A stretch of DNA of 64,000 nucleotides, taken from positions 620,001 to 684,000 of the forward strand of contig JAUIJE010000001.1 in assembly GCA_030431455.1 (NCBI GenBank), read 5' to 3'. Positions 44,207 through 59,743 of this stretch are shown piece after piece. Origin of the DNA: a bacterium (GTDB lineage Bacteria; Myxococcota; UBA727; JAUIJE01). The notes under the pieces were generated by a model that was not told the DNA's origin, did no database searches, and saw only the letters and a list, made by a program, of their open reading frames with translations. A program made the translations under genes and the position numbers. Position 1 is the stretch's first letter; every line of letters begins with the position of its first letter.

Positions 44207-45541
44207 TCAATGCACGGAGACCTCGGAAATGCACGTGAGGTTGTCGCGGCCTTGTCGCTTGGCGCCCAGGATGGTCAGGCGCACCTTCGAGGCCTTCTGT
44301 TTGCCGTCGAAAAACACGAGCACCTGGCGCGCGAAGCGCTTGTTCTTGACCCCGATCTGTTTGATCGCGACCGCGGGCTTGAGCGGCCGGCCGGGCTCGT
44401 CGAGGTTGACGAAGGTCCGCGCGTCGTCGTCGAGCAGGATCTCGATCTTGTGCGGCAGGTTGAACCGGCGGTAGGTCGGTTTGTCCTTGATGCAGCCAGG
44501 CACGAAGCGCACCATGTGCACCTCGCGTTCGCCCCCGAGGTCGATCTCGATCCACTCCCGTTCGCCCACGCCCTTTTGGTCCTCGGCCCAGCCGGTGGAC
44601 AGGTCCTTGTCGATCACCGGGTCGATGTACGGCTGCCGGTCGACCTTGGTCGACGGGACCTTCTTGCCGCCGCCCTCGCTGGCCGCGTACACCGCCGCGG
44701 CCAGGGCCTCGCTCTCGAGCTCGGCGAGGATCTTGGGCGGCACCCACGCCGAGGACGCGGTCACCCCGGCCAGATCGTAGGCGGGCAAAAAGTCACGAAA
44801 GGCGCGGCCCTCCTGTTCGACGTATTTTCCGTTCGTGGCGGTGCCGACAAAGGAAAACACTTTCTCTTTCACCCCCGTGACCAGGTACGCGGGCTCGCCG
44901 TCGTCCCGCGCGATCTCGAGCAGCTGGGGCTTGCCCCGGACCAGGACCTCGGTGGTGCCATCGCCGTTCTCGTCGACGAAGTACCAGCCCGGGCGGGGGT
45001 TGCCGTAGGTGATGACCCCGGGGAGCCGCTCCCACTGGGGGCGTTTGTCCTTGTCCTTGGACCGGAAGATCACACTGGTGAACACCTCGCGGGTCTTGCC
45101 CACGCCGCTGTACACCCGCACGCGTTTGATCTTCTCGTCGGGGTTGTCCCCGTAAAACTCGAACGCGATCTCCTTGGCCTCGGCGGGCGGGAAGAGGTCG
45201 ATGGCGTCGAGCGACTTGAACTTGTTCCCGCCGCCGCCGTCGAACTTCTCGACGAGCTTGGGCACCCCGGCGCCCGCCCACCGGCACACGAACACCGCTT
45301 TGGTCTTCTGGTCCTGGCAGGCGCCGATGAAATCTTCGGTCCCGTCGCCGTTGAAGTCGGTGACCACGTGGCCCACCAGGGACAGCCGCATCGACGCGGC
45401 GGCTTTTTGCACCGCCTTGTCGGTGGGGGGCTTTTCTTGGGCCGAGGCCCCACGGGCCGCGAGGACGACGACCAGCGCCGTCGTCCACCGCGCGAGGCGG
45501 CTACTCGTACATGGAATCGAACACATCCTTGTAGCGTTCAT
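44207..45541 (-). CDS. Secreted protein with NADase-type glycan-binding domain
   Basis: A 444-residue exported protein. The signal peptide (ALVVVLAARGASAQ) is followed by a beta-rich region with an FG-GAP-like unit (DFNGDGTEDFIG) near residue 62 and YFVDENGDGTTEV later. The C-terminal discoidin-like domain (about 300-444) contains DKDLSTGWAEDQKG, EWIEIDLGG and NLPHKIEILLDD, as in the protein at 26585-27430. ATG 45541 is preferred over 45526 because GGAAGG is at proper spacing; it overlaps the acyl-CoA synthetase gene by 41 bp. Function inferred to be polysaccharide or glycan binding at the envelope. Confidence 0.78.
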   Translation of the reverse strand: MNATRMCSIPCTSSRLARWTTALVVVLAARGASAQEKPPTDKAVQKAAASMRLSLVGHVVTDFNGDGTEDFIGACQDQKTKAVFVCRWAGAGVPKLVEKFDGGGGNKFKSLDAIDLFPPAEAKEIAFEFYGDNPDEKIKRVRVYSGVGKTREVFTSVIFRSKDKDKRPQWERLPGVITYGNPRPGWYFVDENGDGTTEVLVRGKPQLLEIARDDGEPAYLVTGVKEKVFSFVGTATNGKYVEQEGRAFRDFLPAYDLAGVTASSAWVPPKILAELESEALAAAVYAASEGGGKKVPSTKVDRQPYIDPVIDKDLSTGWAEDQKGVGEREWIEIDLGGEREVHMVRFVPGCIKDKPTYRRFNLPHKIEILLDDDARTFVNLDEPGRPLKPAVAIKQIGVKNKRFARQVLVFFDGKQKASKVRLTILGAKRQGRDNLTCISEVSVH

Positions 45542-47303
45542 TCACGACCTTCCGTTTGACCTTGAGCGACGGGGTCAGCTGATCGCCGATCTCGAAGTCG
45601 TGGTCGAGGATACGGAACTTCTTCAACGTTTCGTAGCGCGCGAGTCCCTGATTCAGAGCATCGACGGCCTTTTCGATCTCGTTGTTCAACGCGTCGGACT
45701 GGCTGACCTGGGCGAAGTCGAACGAGCCGTTGGCGCCCATGTTGTCTTGGGCCCAGGACTTGAGGGTGTCGGGGTCGACCGTGATCACGGCGGTGAGGTA
45801 CTTGCGCTTGTCACCGTGCACGACCACCTGCGAGATGAGCGGGCTTTTGGTCTTGAGCGCGCCTTCGATGTTCTGGGGGGCGACGTTCTTGCCCCCGGCG
45901 GTGACGATGATGTCTTTTTTGCGGTCGGTGATGCGCAGGTACCCGTCCTTGTCGAGCTCCCCGATGTCGCCGGTGTGGAACCAGCCGTCGTCGTCGAGCG
46001 CTTCCTTGGTCGCCTCGTCGCGCTTCCAGTACCCCTTCATCACCCCGCGGCCGCGGATGAGGATCTCGCCGTCGCCCGCGATCTTCAGCTCGGTGCCGGG
46101 CAGCACTTTGCCCACGGTGCCGATCTTGATCTCGTGGGGGAGGTTGACCACGGTGGCGGCCGAGGTCTCGGTGAGGCCGTAGCCCTCACAGATTTTGACC
46201 CCGGCATACTTGAAGAAAAACGCGAGGTCGGGCGACAGCGGCGCGCCACCGGAGATGAAGAACCGCAAGCGCCCGCCGAACTTCTGGTCGAGGGTCTCGG
46301 CGATCTTCGCGAACACAAGCTTCTGGGCGAGGTTCCAGCCGAAGCTCGACGGGTCTTTGCCCGCTTTTTCGAGGGCGGCGGCTTCCTGGCCTTTCTTGAG
46401 CGCCCAGCGGCCCAGCTTGCCACCAATGCCGCCCTTGTTGATGATCTGGCCGGTGACCGCGGCGTGCACCTTTTCATAGATGCGCGGCACCGACGCCATC
46501 AGCGTGGGGCGCACCTCGGCGAGGTTGTCCACGATCTTCTTTTGGTCGCCTTCCCAGAACGCCATCACGTGGCCGGTCTGGATCCACGCCACCTCGAGCA
46601 CCTTGGCGAACACGTGGGCGAGGGGCAAAAAGAGGTACTGCACGTCGTCGGGGGTGACGAGGCCGGTCTTCTGCACCACCTCGGCTTCGTAGAGCATGGC
46701 GTCGTGGGTGAGGATGGTGCCCTTGGGCTTGCCGGTGGTGCCCGAGGTGTAGATCAACGTGAGCACGTCGTCGGGGGTGAGCCCCGCCGACCGGGCCGCG
46801 ATCTCGTCGGCGTGGTCCTTCTTGTACTCTTCGCCCTCGGCGAGGAAGTCTTCCCAGCTCGACTCCCAGGCGCTGTCGAAGTCGCAACCGGCGCTGTCGA
46901 TCACGACCACGCGGCGCACGTTGGGGATGCTGGATTTGATCTCGCGGAGCTTTTCGAGCTGGTCTTTGTTCTCCGCGAACACAAAGGACGTGCCCGCGTT
47001 GTCGAGGATGTACTGCACGTCCTCGGCGGTGCTGGTCTCGTAGATCGGCACGGTGGTGGCGTCGGCGCCGAGGATGCCGAAATCGGCCATGCACCACTCG
47101 ACCCGGGTCTTGGACAGGATGGTCACGCGGTCTTTGCTCGCCACCCCGTGTTTGATGAGGCCGGCGGTGATCTTCGCCGAGATCGCCCCCATCTCCCCCC
47201 AGGTGATGTCGCGCCAAGCGCCGGCCACTTTGTACTGTGCAGCAACTTTGTCGCCGCGGTTTTTGACGGTGGTGTCGAAGATGTCGAAGATGTTTTTGGC
47301 CAC
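45501..47303 (-). CDS. Long-chain acyl-CoA synthetase (FadD-like)
   Basis: A 600-residue AMP-binding enzyme that activates long-chain fatty acids as acyl-CoA using ATP. The P-loop-like motif YTSGTTGKPKG near residue 186, the LCA-type motifs GYGLTE and DGWFHTGD, and the C-terminal KDIIVTAGGKNVAP with the catalytic Lys in KVKRKVV fit the family of eukaryote-like long-chain acyl-CoA synthetases. GTG 47303 is the start with an AGGGGG site. It feeds beta-oxidation encoded at 21-24.7 kb in this window. It diverges from pfkA with a 158-bp shared upstream region. Confidence 0.92.
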   Translation of the reverse strand: MAKNIFDIFDTTVKNRGDKVAAQYKVAGAWRDITWGEMGAISAKITAGLIKHGVASKDRVTILSKTRVEWCMADFGILGADATTVPIYETSTAEDVQYILDNAGTSFVFAENKDQLEKLREIKSSIPNVRRVVVIDSAGCDFDSAWESSWEDFLAEGEEYKKDHADEIAARSAGLTPDDVLTLIYTSGTTGKPKGTILTHDAMLYEAEVVQKTGLVTPDDVQYLFLPLAHVFAKVLEVAWIQTGHVMAFWEGDQKKIVDNLAEVRPTLMASVPRIYEKVHAAVTGQIINKGGIGGKLGRWALKKGQEAAALEKAGKDPSSFGWNLAQKLVFAKIAETLDQKFGGRLRFFISGGAPLSPDLAFFFKYAGVKICEGYGLTETSAATVVNLPHEIKIGTVGKVLPGTELKIAGDGEILIRGRGVMKGYWKRDEATKEALDDDGWFHTGDIGELDKDGYLRITDRKKDIIVTAGGKNVAPQNIEGALKTKSPLISQVVVHGDKRKYLTAVITVDPDTLKSWAQDNMGANGSFDFAQVSQSDALNNEIEKAVDALNQGLARYETLKKFRILDHDFEIGDQLTPSLKVKRKVVNERYKDVFDSMYE

Positions 47304-47461
47304 GGGCGCGCCCCCTGTTGGGTGTGAAAACCAGAACGGGGATCTCTAGCAAACCTCTGGCCAGGAAAAAACGGACCAGAACTCTTTGAAAAGATTCACC
47401 TTTCGGGCTCGTCCGCCCCGGACCCCCGTGGTATCCTGCCCGGACAGCCAACGGAGGGCTC

Positions 47462-48571
47462 TTGGCAGAGAAGGCGCGACGGGTGGGGGTGCTCACCGGC
47501 GGCGGGGATTGTCCCGGTCTCAACGCGGTCATTCGCGGGGTCGTCCACCGTTTGTTGCGGCATCACAAAGTCGAGGTGTTCGGGTCCGAGGACGCGTTCA
47601 ACGGGTTTCTCGACGAGCCCGCGCGGGTTTACCCATTGGCATTGGGCTCGGTGAGCGGCATCCTGGGCAAAGGCGGGACCATCCTCGGCACCACCAACCG
47701 CGGCAACCCCTTCGCGTTTCCCACCAAGGTCCCGGGCGGGACCGAGCTGCTCGACGTCACCGACCGCCTCAAGGCCGCGGTCGAGGGCTTCGGGCTCGAC
47801 GGTCTCATCTGCATCGGGGGGGACGGCACCCTGGGCATCGCCCACCGGCTGATGGCGGAGTGTGGCATCAACGTCATCGGGGTGCCCAAGACCATCGACA
47901 ACGACGTGGCCAGCACCGACTACACCTTTGGGTTCTGGACCGCGGTCCAGCGGGCCACCGACGCGATCGACACCCTGCACTCCACCGCCGAGAGCCACGA
48001 CCGGGTCATGGTCGTCGAGCTCATGGGGCGGGACGCGGGCTTCATCACCCTCGCGGCGGGCCTGGCCGGCGGGGCGGACGTCATTTTGATCCCTGAGATT
48101 CCGTACGATTTGACCGTGCTCAAATCGAAAATCCAGCGCCGCCGTTTGTATGGACGATCGTTTTCCATCGTGGCCGTGGCCGAGGGGGCGCATGCCAAAG
48201 GCGAAGGGCAGAAGACCGAGACCCTCACCGACGACCGCCAGAAGGGCCGCGAGCGCAAGCTCGGCGGCATCGGCCGGTGGGTCGCAGGGCAGCTCGAGGA
48301 AGTGACCGGCATCGAGACCCGGGTCACTGTACTGGGCCACCTGCAGCGGGGAGGCTCGCCGGTGGCGTTTGACCGGGTGCTGGCCACCAGCTTTGGGGTC
48401 GCGGCCGCCGACGCCGCCGCCGAAGGGGATTGGGGCAAGATGGTGACATTGCAGACGCCCCACGTGGTCCGGGTTCCCCTCGCCGAAGCGGTGGGGCAAA
48501 AACGCATCGTGGATCTGGCCAGCACCTGGATCGAAGCCGCCCGTGGCGTCGGGATTTGTTTGGGAGACTGA
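47462..48571 (+). CDS. pfkA: 6-phosphofructokinase
   Basis: Phosphorylates fructose 6-phosphate in glycolysis; 369 residues. Active-site motifs are LTGGGDCPGLN at the start, GGDGT at 119-123, PKTIDND at 142-148 and the MGRDAG segment. Gly at the position after GGD suggests ATP as donor, but Lys143 in PKTIDND is typical of PPi-type and of group III ATP enzymes (for example actinobacterial PfkA), so donor use should be tested. TTG 47462 is preceded by GGAGGG. A Ser/Thr kinase gene follows 6 bp after the stop, as in the Myxococcus xanthus pfk-pkn4 operon. Confidence 0.95.
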   Translation: MAEKARRVGVLTGGGDCPGLNAVIRGVVHRLLRHHKVEVFGSEDAFNGFLDEPARVYPLALGSVSGILGKGGTILGTTNRGNPFAFPTKVPGGTELLDVTDRLKAAVEGFGLDGLICIGGDGTLGIAHRLMAECGINVIGVPKTIDNDVASTDYTFGFWTAVQRATDAIDTLHSTAESHDRVMVVELMGRDAGFITLAAGLAGGADVILIPEIPYDLTVLKSKIQRRRLYGRSFSIVAVAEGAHAKGEGQKTETLTDDRQKGRERKLGGIGRWVAGQLEEVTGIETRVTVLGHLQRGGSPVAFDRVLATSFGVAAADAAAEGDWGKMVTLQTPHVVRVPLAEAVGQKRIVDLASTWIEAARGVGICLGD

Positions 48572-48577
48572 GAAGCG

Positions 48578-50665
<2,088 letters not shown>

Positions 50666-50727
50666 GCACGCCGCGGGGTCGCGGAAATCGGGCACGGTCC
50701 CGGGCAGTGCGCTAAAACCCCGCACCA

Positions 50728-51672
50728 ATGGGTCGCGCGCCGCCGTCCTGGCTTTTTCCCTGGCTGTTGTTCGCCGCTGTCGCCGGCGCGGGCGCGGCGG
50801 GGGCGCAAGAAGACCCGGTGGCGGACCTGCCCGCCGAGGACGACGGCCCCGACGAGCCCATCGACGCCCCCGCGCCCCCGGCCGACCCGGGCGGGGCCGG
50901 GGTCGCGCTGTCGGACGCGGAGCGTTTCGGCCGGGCCCAGAACCTCTTCCAGTTCGGCGACTGCGAATCGGTCATCGACGTGCTCGGGGACTTCACCCTC
51001 GGGGCGGCCGAGAAAGATCAGCGCCAGCTCGTCGAGGCCCACCGCATGTTGGGCGTCTGCTACGACCAGCTCGGCCGCCACGACGAGGCCGAGCGCGAAC
51101 TGAAGAGCCTGCTCTACCTCGACCCCGACTACGTGCTCGACCCGTTGATCACCCCGCCGCCCCTGATCGACAAGTTCGCCGCGCTCAAAGAGGAGCTCAA
51201 CCAAAAGCTCGAAGAAATCCGCAAGGCCAAGGCCGAACGCGACCAGCAACAACAAAACGACAAGGCCCCGGAGAAGGTCATCGTCGAGCGCGAAAAGACC
51301 GTGCGCACGACGCCGTGCGCGGTGGTGTTGTTGCCCTTTGGGGTGCCCCAGTTCGTCAACAACGAGCCCGGCCTCGGCATGCTGTTCTTGTTCCTGCAGG
51401 CGATTCCCCTCGTGCTCAACGTCGGTGCGTTCGCCGCCCTGCAGGTTGTGCGCGATCAACCGTTTGGGCTCGCCGAGCAGGTGTTCCCGCTCGCGGACCC
51501 GGGGCAACAGCTCGTGATCGAATACGCCCTGTGGGGCACGCATCTGGCCGCGATCGCGGCCTGGGGCGTGGCCTATGTCTCGGGGGTGGCCACCGCGTGG
51601 TTTACCCTCGAGGACGAGGTGGTCATCGACGAGCGGGAGCTGCGGCCGGTGCCCGCGGTGGGCACCGAATAG
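50728..51672 (+). CDS. TPR-containing exported protein with C-terminal membrane helices
   Basis: A 314-residue protein. The signal peptide (LFPWLLFAAVAGAGAAGAQ) is followed by an acidic Pro/Asp linker, a TPR-like helical repeat (AHRMLGVCYDQLGRHDEAERELKSLLYLDP) near residues 110-140, a coiled coil rich in Gln and Lys, and two hydrophobic helices near 215-260 (FGVPQFVNNEPGLGMLFLF, WGTHLAAIAAWGVAYVSG). This layout resembles myxobacterial envelope proteins of unknown role. No ribosome site is obvious. Its position after the kinase suggests a joint transcript. Confidence 0.75.
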   Translation: MGRAPPSWLFPWLLFAAVAGAGAAGAQEDPVADLPAEDDGPDEPIDAPAPPADPGGAGVALSDAERFGRAQNLFQFGDCESVIDVLGDFTLGAAEKDQRQLVEAHRMLGVCYDQLGRHDEAERELKSLLYLDPDYVLDPLITPPPLIDKFAALKEELNQKLEEIRKAKAERDQQQQNDKAPEKVIVEREKTVRTTPCAVVLLPFGVPQFVNNEPGLGMLFLFLQAIPLVLNVGAFAALQVVRDQPFGLAEQVFPLADPGQQLVIEYALWGTHLAAIAAWGVAYVSGVATAWFTLEDEVVIDERELRPVPAVGTE

Positions 51673-51799
51673 CCGCCCGGTGCGGCGCGCGGCGCGCCTG
51701 TGCTTGCGCCGCGGCGGGATATAAAGCAGTTTCACGGTTGCGGCGTCGTCCACGCGCGGGCAGGGCGCACGGGAAGGTCCCGGGCGCGAGGAGGAGTTG

Positions 51800-53599
<1,800 letters not shown>

Positions 53600-53720
53600 C
53601 CCGGCGGTCCCGGCCGCAGATCGCACCCCTATGACGGGGCTGTCGCGACCGGCGCGGCCCAGGCCGGCCACGTCCCGAACGAAGCCGAGCAAAAACAAGC
53701 GGTTGTGCCATACTCCGAGC

Positions 53721-54338
53721 ATGGGCACGGTCCTCGCAATGTGCATGGGCAGATGCAGCGTCCTCGTCCGGGGGGCCCTGTGGGTGTGCCTGCTGGCGAT
53801 GTGGTCGGCGTGCATCGACCCCCGGATTCCGACCACGCCGGAGATTGCCCCCGTGGTGAACTTGCCGCCCCTGATCCTGTTCGATGAGTCGGAGCCCGTG
53901 CTGTCGCCGGACCCGATCACCATCGACATCGGCGCGGGGTGTGTGGCCCAGTCGTTCACCCTCAGCGTCGTCGACGATGACCTCGCCGAAGGCTCGGCGC
54001 TCAGCTACCGCTTCAACATGGTCGCGCAGCTCGACGGGGTCGCGTCCGCGTCCGAGGTGCTGTTCGGCAGCACCACCGCCAATCCCCCCAACAGCGGCGC
54101 CACCGGCATCGCGGTCACGCTGCAGCCCTTCACCGTCACCCGCAACATCCTCAACGGGGCGTTTTTTGGCGTGGTGGACCAGCTGAAGGCCGGCCAAACC
54201 CATCTCTTGGAGTTCCACATCACCGACGACCCCCTCGGGTTTGCCCAGCCGCGCGGCTCGGAAGTCCACGAGGGGTTCGAGAAGGACAGCGCGTTTTGGC
54301 TGGTCCAGGTGGTGGAATCCAATTGCATGGGTTTGTAG
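53721..54338 (+). CDS. Lipoprotein of unknown function
   Basis: A 205-residue predicted lipoprotein. The signal sequence (ALWVCLLAMWSAC) ends in a Cys, with Ser-Ala before it but a Trp at -3, so the lipobox is imperfect. The mature domain is beta-rich (FTLSVVDDDLAEGSALSYRF, NGAFFGVVDQLKAGQTHLLEF). ATG 53721 is chosen because the signal begins there. It lies 9 bp before the next lipoprotein gene, so the two form an operon. No family recognised. Confidence 0.72.
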   Translation: MGTVLAMCMGRCSVLVRGALWVCLLAMWSACIDPRIPTTPEIAPVVNLPPLILFDESEPVLSPDPITIDIGAGCVAQSFTLSVVDDDLAEGSALSYRFNMVAQLDGVASASEVLFGSTTANPPNSGATGIAVTLQPFTVTRNILNGAFFGVVDQLKAGQTHLLEFHITDDPLGFAQPRGSEVHEGFEKDSAFWLVQVVESNCMGL

Positions 54339-54347
54339 GAGATCGAG

Positions 54348-55946
54348 ATGGACGCGCGGCGAACGACCGAACTGACGATGTGGGCGATGGTGTCGATGGC
54401 GGCGGCGGGCTTGGCCGCGTGCGCGTCCTATGGCGGCGACGACGGGCTGGTGTCGTGCCTGTCCGACGTCGACTGTCTGCAGAACGAAGTGTGCGTGTTG
54501 GGGGCGTGCTCCGAGAGCGACGCCTTGTCCGGCGTGCACGTCGAGGTCGACCCCCTGGATGACTCCGGCCTGTTGGCCCAGCAGTACTTCAACCTCGAGA
54601 CGATGCAAGAAGAGCGCGCGGTGTTCCGGTTGCGCGACACCGTCGACATCACCGGCACGGTGCTCGACGTCGACGGCAGCCCGTTGCCCGGTCGCTTGGT
54701 GGCGGTGCCGCGGGACCGCATCCCCGGGCGGTCGTTGTTGCGCCAGACCTTGCCCGACGGCACCGGGGCCTACGCATTGCCGCTCATCGAGGGGGACGTC
54801 TACCGCGTGACCTTCTATCCCGACGATCCCCACACCCCGCCCTGGACGGAGTCGGAGGCGTTCGTGGGCTCGGCGTTCGCCTCGACGTTGAACGTCAGCC
54901 TGCCCGGAGAAGAAGGATATTTCGCCATCACCGGACAGGTCGCGGCCGGAGATGGCGCGGCCGCGTTGCCCATCCCCGGCCTCGAGGTCCAGCTCAGCCT
55001 CGAAGGCCGGGTGGTCTCCTCGGTGGACCGGACCGACGAGGACGGCACGTTCGTGCTCCGTCTGCCGGCGATGGCCGCGGGGGCGCTGACCTTGGTGGTG
55101 CGCCCCACCGAAGCCAACCCCCAGTTCCCGGTGGTCGAGGTCGACGCGGACATTCTCGAGCCCCAGGACGTCGGGGTGATCAGCCTCGGCCCGGTCGCCT
55201 CGCCCGTCCCCTTCACCGGGCGGGTCCTCGGCCCCGGCGGTGATGCAGTGGCATACGGTCAGATCTACCTGCGCGGCACCATCGGCAACGGGGAGGTGCT
55301 GCGGCAGGTCACCTGCGACGAGCGCGGACGGTTCGCGGGGGAGCTTCCGCCCGGCAACTACGACGTGGTGGTCGTGTCCCCGGTCAACGAGACCGAGCCC
55401 GGCATGGTGCGGCAATCCAATGTGGCTGTGCCCGGCGACGGCGCGGGCTATGTGTTCGCGGTCGAGGAGCGGGTGCGCCTCACCGGGGCGGTGGTCGACG
55501 CGGTGGGCCAAGCGGTGCAGGGCGCCACCGTCGAGTTCGAGCGCATCGCCCGGCCCGGCGACGGCGCCGGTCCCGACCCCGTCCTGCAGAACACGACCTG
55601 GACCTTCGCCACCACCACCAGCTCGGACGGCTCGTACGCCACCCGGGTCGACCCCGGCCGCTACCGGGTCCGCATCGTGCCGAGCCCCGAGGCCCAGCTG
55701 CCGGTGTGGACCACCGTCATCGACGTGTTCGCGGACAGCAGCGTGCGGCAAGACCTGACCTTGCCCGAGGCGCTGCTGTTGGCGGGACAGGTCGTGGGCC
55801 CCACCGACACCGCCGTGCCCGGCGCCACCGTGCGCGTGTACTCGCTGGCCATCGGCGAAGACGGGGCCGCGCTGTACCTCGGCGAGAGCCGCGCCGACGA
55901 GACCGGCGCGTTCGGGGTCGTGCTGCCCCAGCTCGGCGGCGGCTGA
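54348..55946 (+). CDS. Lipoprotein with carboxypeptidase-regulatory-like repeats
   Basis: A 532-residue lipoprotein with lipobox GLAAC and a short Cys-rich start. It then contains five to six Ig-like units of the carboxypeptidase-regulatory (CarboxypepD_reg) type, each opening like ITGTVLDVDGSPLPGRLV, FTGRVLGPGGDAVAYGQIYLRG and LAGQVVGPTDTAVPGATVRV, and ending with a YxV or YRV strand. Such repeats act as structural spacers in surface proteins. ATG 54348 follows a GGAG site. The C-terminus ends in a Gly-rich tail without a sorting signal. Confidence 0.83.
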   Translation: MDARRTTELTMWAMVSMAAAGLAACASYGGDDGLVSCLSDVDCLQNEVCVLGACSESDALSGVHVEVDPLDDSGLLAQQYFNLETMQEERAVFRLRDTVDITGTVLDVDGSPLPGRLVAVPRDRIPGRSLLRQTLPDGTGAYALPLIEGDVYRVTFYPDDPHTPPWTESEAFVGSAFASTLNVSLPGEEGYFAITGQVAAGDGAAALPIPGLEVQLSLEGRVVSSVDRTDEDGTFVLRLPAMAAGALTLVVRPTEANPQFPVVEVDADILEPQDVGVISLGPVASPVPFTGRVLGPGGDAVAYGQIYLRGTIGNGEVLRQVTCDERGRFAGELPPGNYDVVVVSPVNETEPGMVRQSNVAVPGDGAGYVFAVEERVRLTGAVVDAVGQAVQGATVEFERIARPGDGAGPDPVLQNTTWTFATTTSSDGSYATRVDPGRYRVRIVPSPEAQLPVWTTVIDVFADSSVRQDLTLPEALLLAGQVVGPTDTAVPGATVRVYSLAIGEDGAALYLGESRADETGAFGVVLPQLGGG

Positions 55947-56055
55947 GCGCGCGACGCCGGCCCCGGCGACCTCAGAAATCTGTGTGCCCGCGGGGCGATA
56001 GGTGGCGTCTTTGCGCGCTCGTCCCCGCGGAACGGGGTTTGCTCGGCCTGCGCCC

Positions 56056-56937
56056 ATGACCCGCACGCCCTCTGTCGCCCTGGTTGCTTTTTTGGCCTCT
56101 GCCGGCCTGTTCCCCGCCGGTGGCGCGGTCGCGTTCGCGGCCATCGACGACCGCTCGTGGGTGCCGGAGACCGCGTGGATCGGTGTCCTGCCGGGCTTTT
56201 TGCCCGCGGGGGGCGAAGCCGGCCTGCCCACCAACCTCGTGCTGCGTTTTGTCTCGCCGGGCTTTGGCGACGAGGGCCTGCTGGTGCTGAGCGACGAGAG
56301 CGGGGAGCTGTTCGAGCAGCGCGTCGACCTGTCCCTCGGCCGGGGGCAGGGCCCGGGCGAAGAGCCGGCGCCCCTGACCCCGCGGGTGGTGCCCATCGGG
56401 GTCGTGCCGGTCCAGCTCGACCTCGCCCCCCACCAAAACCACCGCGCGCGCTACTTCGAGGCCGAGCGGCGCGCGTTCGACGAGGTGTTTCAGACCGGGG
56501 CCGGGCCCGACGAGACCCCGCCCACCATCGGGGCGCTCGCGATCGAGCCCGTGCCCGAGGAGATTTGGTTCTGTGACTTTCAGCCCTGTCCGGACGAGCA
56601 GGCCCAGATGAGCATCTCCTGGACGGCGGAGGATGACTTCGGGTTGGCCCTGTACGAGTTCTGGCAGCGCGATGACGCGGGGGATTGGGCGCTGGTGGGG
56701 CGGCGTCCGGCCGCCGACGGGCCCGAGGTCGTGCTGTGGCTGCGGACCGACCGCGACGTCGAGGTCCGGGTCACCGCGGTCGACTTCGCCAACCACCGCA
56801 CCGATTCGCCCCCGGCGCGCTTCGCCGCGCGCGTGCAGTGGGGGTGTCAGGGGGCCGGGGTGGGGGCGCCGGGCACGGGGTTGGTCCTCGGGCTGCTCGT
56901 CCGGCGCCGCCGCCGCCGAACCTGCGCAAATGGGTAG
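56056..56937 (+). CDS. Secreted protein with MYXO-CTERM-like tail
   Basis: A 293-residue exported protein. A signal peptide (VALVAFLASAGLFPAGGAVA) precedes a beta-rich domain (LVLRFVSPGFGDEGLLVLSD) and an Ig-like second part (TPPTIGALAIEPV). The C-terminus carries CQGAGVGAPG, a hydrophobic stretch GLVLGLLV and RRRRRR, much like the MYXO-CTERM signal of surface-retained myxobacterial proteins. ATG 56056 starts at the signal peptide; the frame is open to 56002. It lies 109 bp upstream of lon in the same direction. Confidence 0.75.
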   Translation: MTRTPSVALVAFLASAGLFPAGGAVAFAAIDDRSWVPETAWIGVLPGFLPAGGEAGLPTNLVLRFVSPGFGDEGLLVLSDESGELFEQRVDLSLGRGQGPGEEPAPLTPRVVPIGVVPVQLDLAPHQNHRARYFEAERRAFDEVFQTGAGPDETPPTIGALAIEPVPEEIWFCDFQPCPDEQAQMSISWTAEDDFGLALYEFWQRDDAGDWALVGRRPAADGPEVVLWLRTDRDVEVRVTAVDFANHRTDSPPARFAARVQWGCQGAGVGAPGTGLVLGLLVRRRRRRTCANG

Positions 56938-56971
56938 GGTGTGTCGATAAAAAGGACGGGGGGGGTCAGGC

Positions 56972-56999
56972 TTGTCGCCGGCCCGCGACTGAATATATT
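56972..56999 (+). promoter_or_regulatory. Probable promoter of lon
   Basis: TTGTCG (56972-56977) and TATATT (56994-56999) are separated by 16 bases, close to sigma-70 consensus. It lies 47 bp upstream of the lon ATG and just after the previous gene. A heat-shock element such as CIRCE was not seen. Confidence 0.55.
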
Positions 57000-57045
57000 T
57001 CGTCGTATGGGCGCGCGTTTGCGCCCAGCGCCAGAGAGGCCAGCG

Positions 57046-59481
<2,436 letters not shown>

Positions 59482-59743
59482 GCTGGGCTCAGGCCGGCGC
59501 TGCGTATTTTACGGCCCGGCGCAGGCTCGGCTTACGCCTCGCGCGCGGGCCGTGACTTGAGCGAGGCGGAGGGTCGCGCTCAACAAAGACAGAACGGGCT
59601 CGTGAGCGGACGCTTGCGGGCTCGTTTTGCGTTTTGGGCGATGATTCGTGTGAGCGGGCACGCGCCTGGCGGCATCGCGGACCCGACCGGTTTGGGGGGC
59701 GGACCCCGGTGCCGGATGTGGATTTGTCGACTACACTTCCGGG
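59482..59743 (+). other. Intergenic region sharing a 15-mer with the 180-bp repeat
   Basis: This gap of about 260 bp has no gene. It contains GC-rich imperfect hairpins near 59500-59550. The sequence CGTGACTTGAGCGAG at 59551-59565 is identical to 29549-29563 inside the tandem repeat, and similar to the inverse sequence at 26527-26541. A dispersed intergenic element family is suggested. No strong terminator for lon was identified. Confidence 0.6.
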
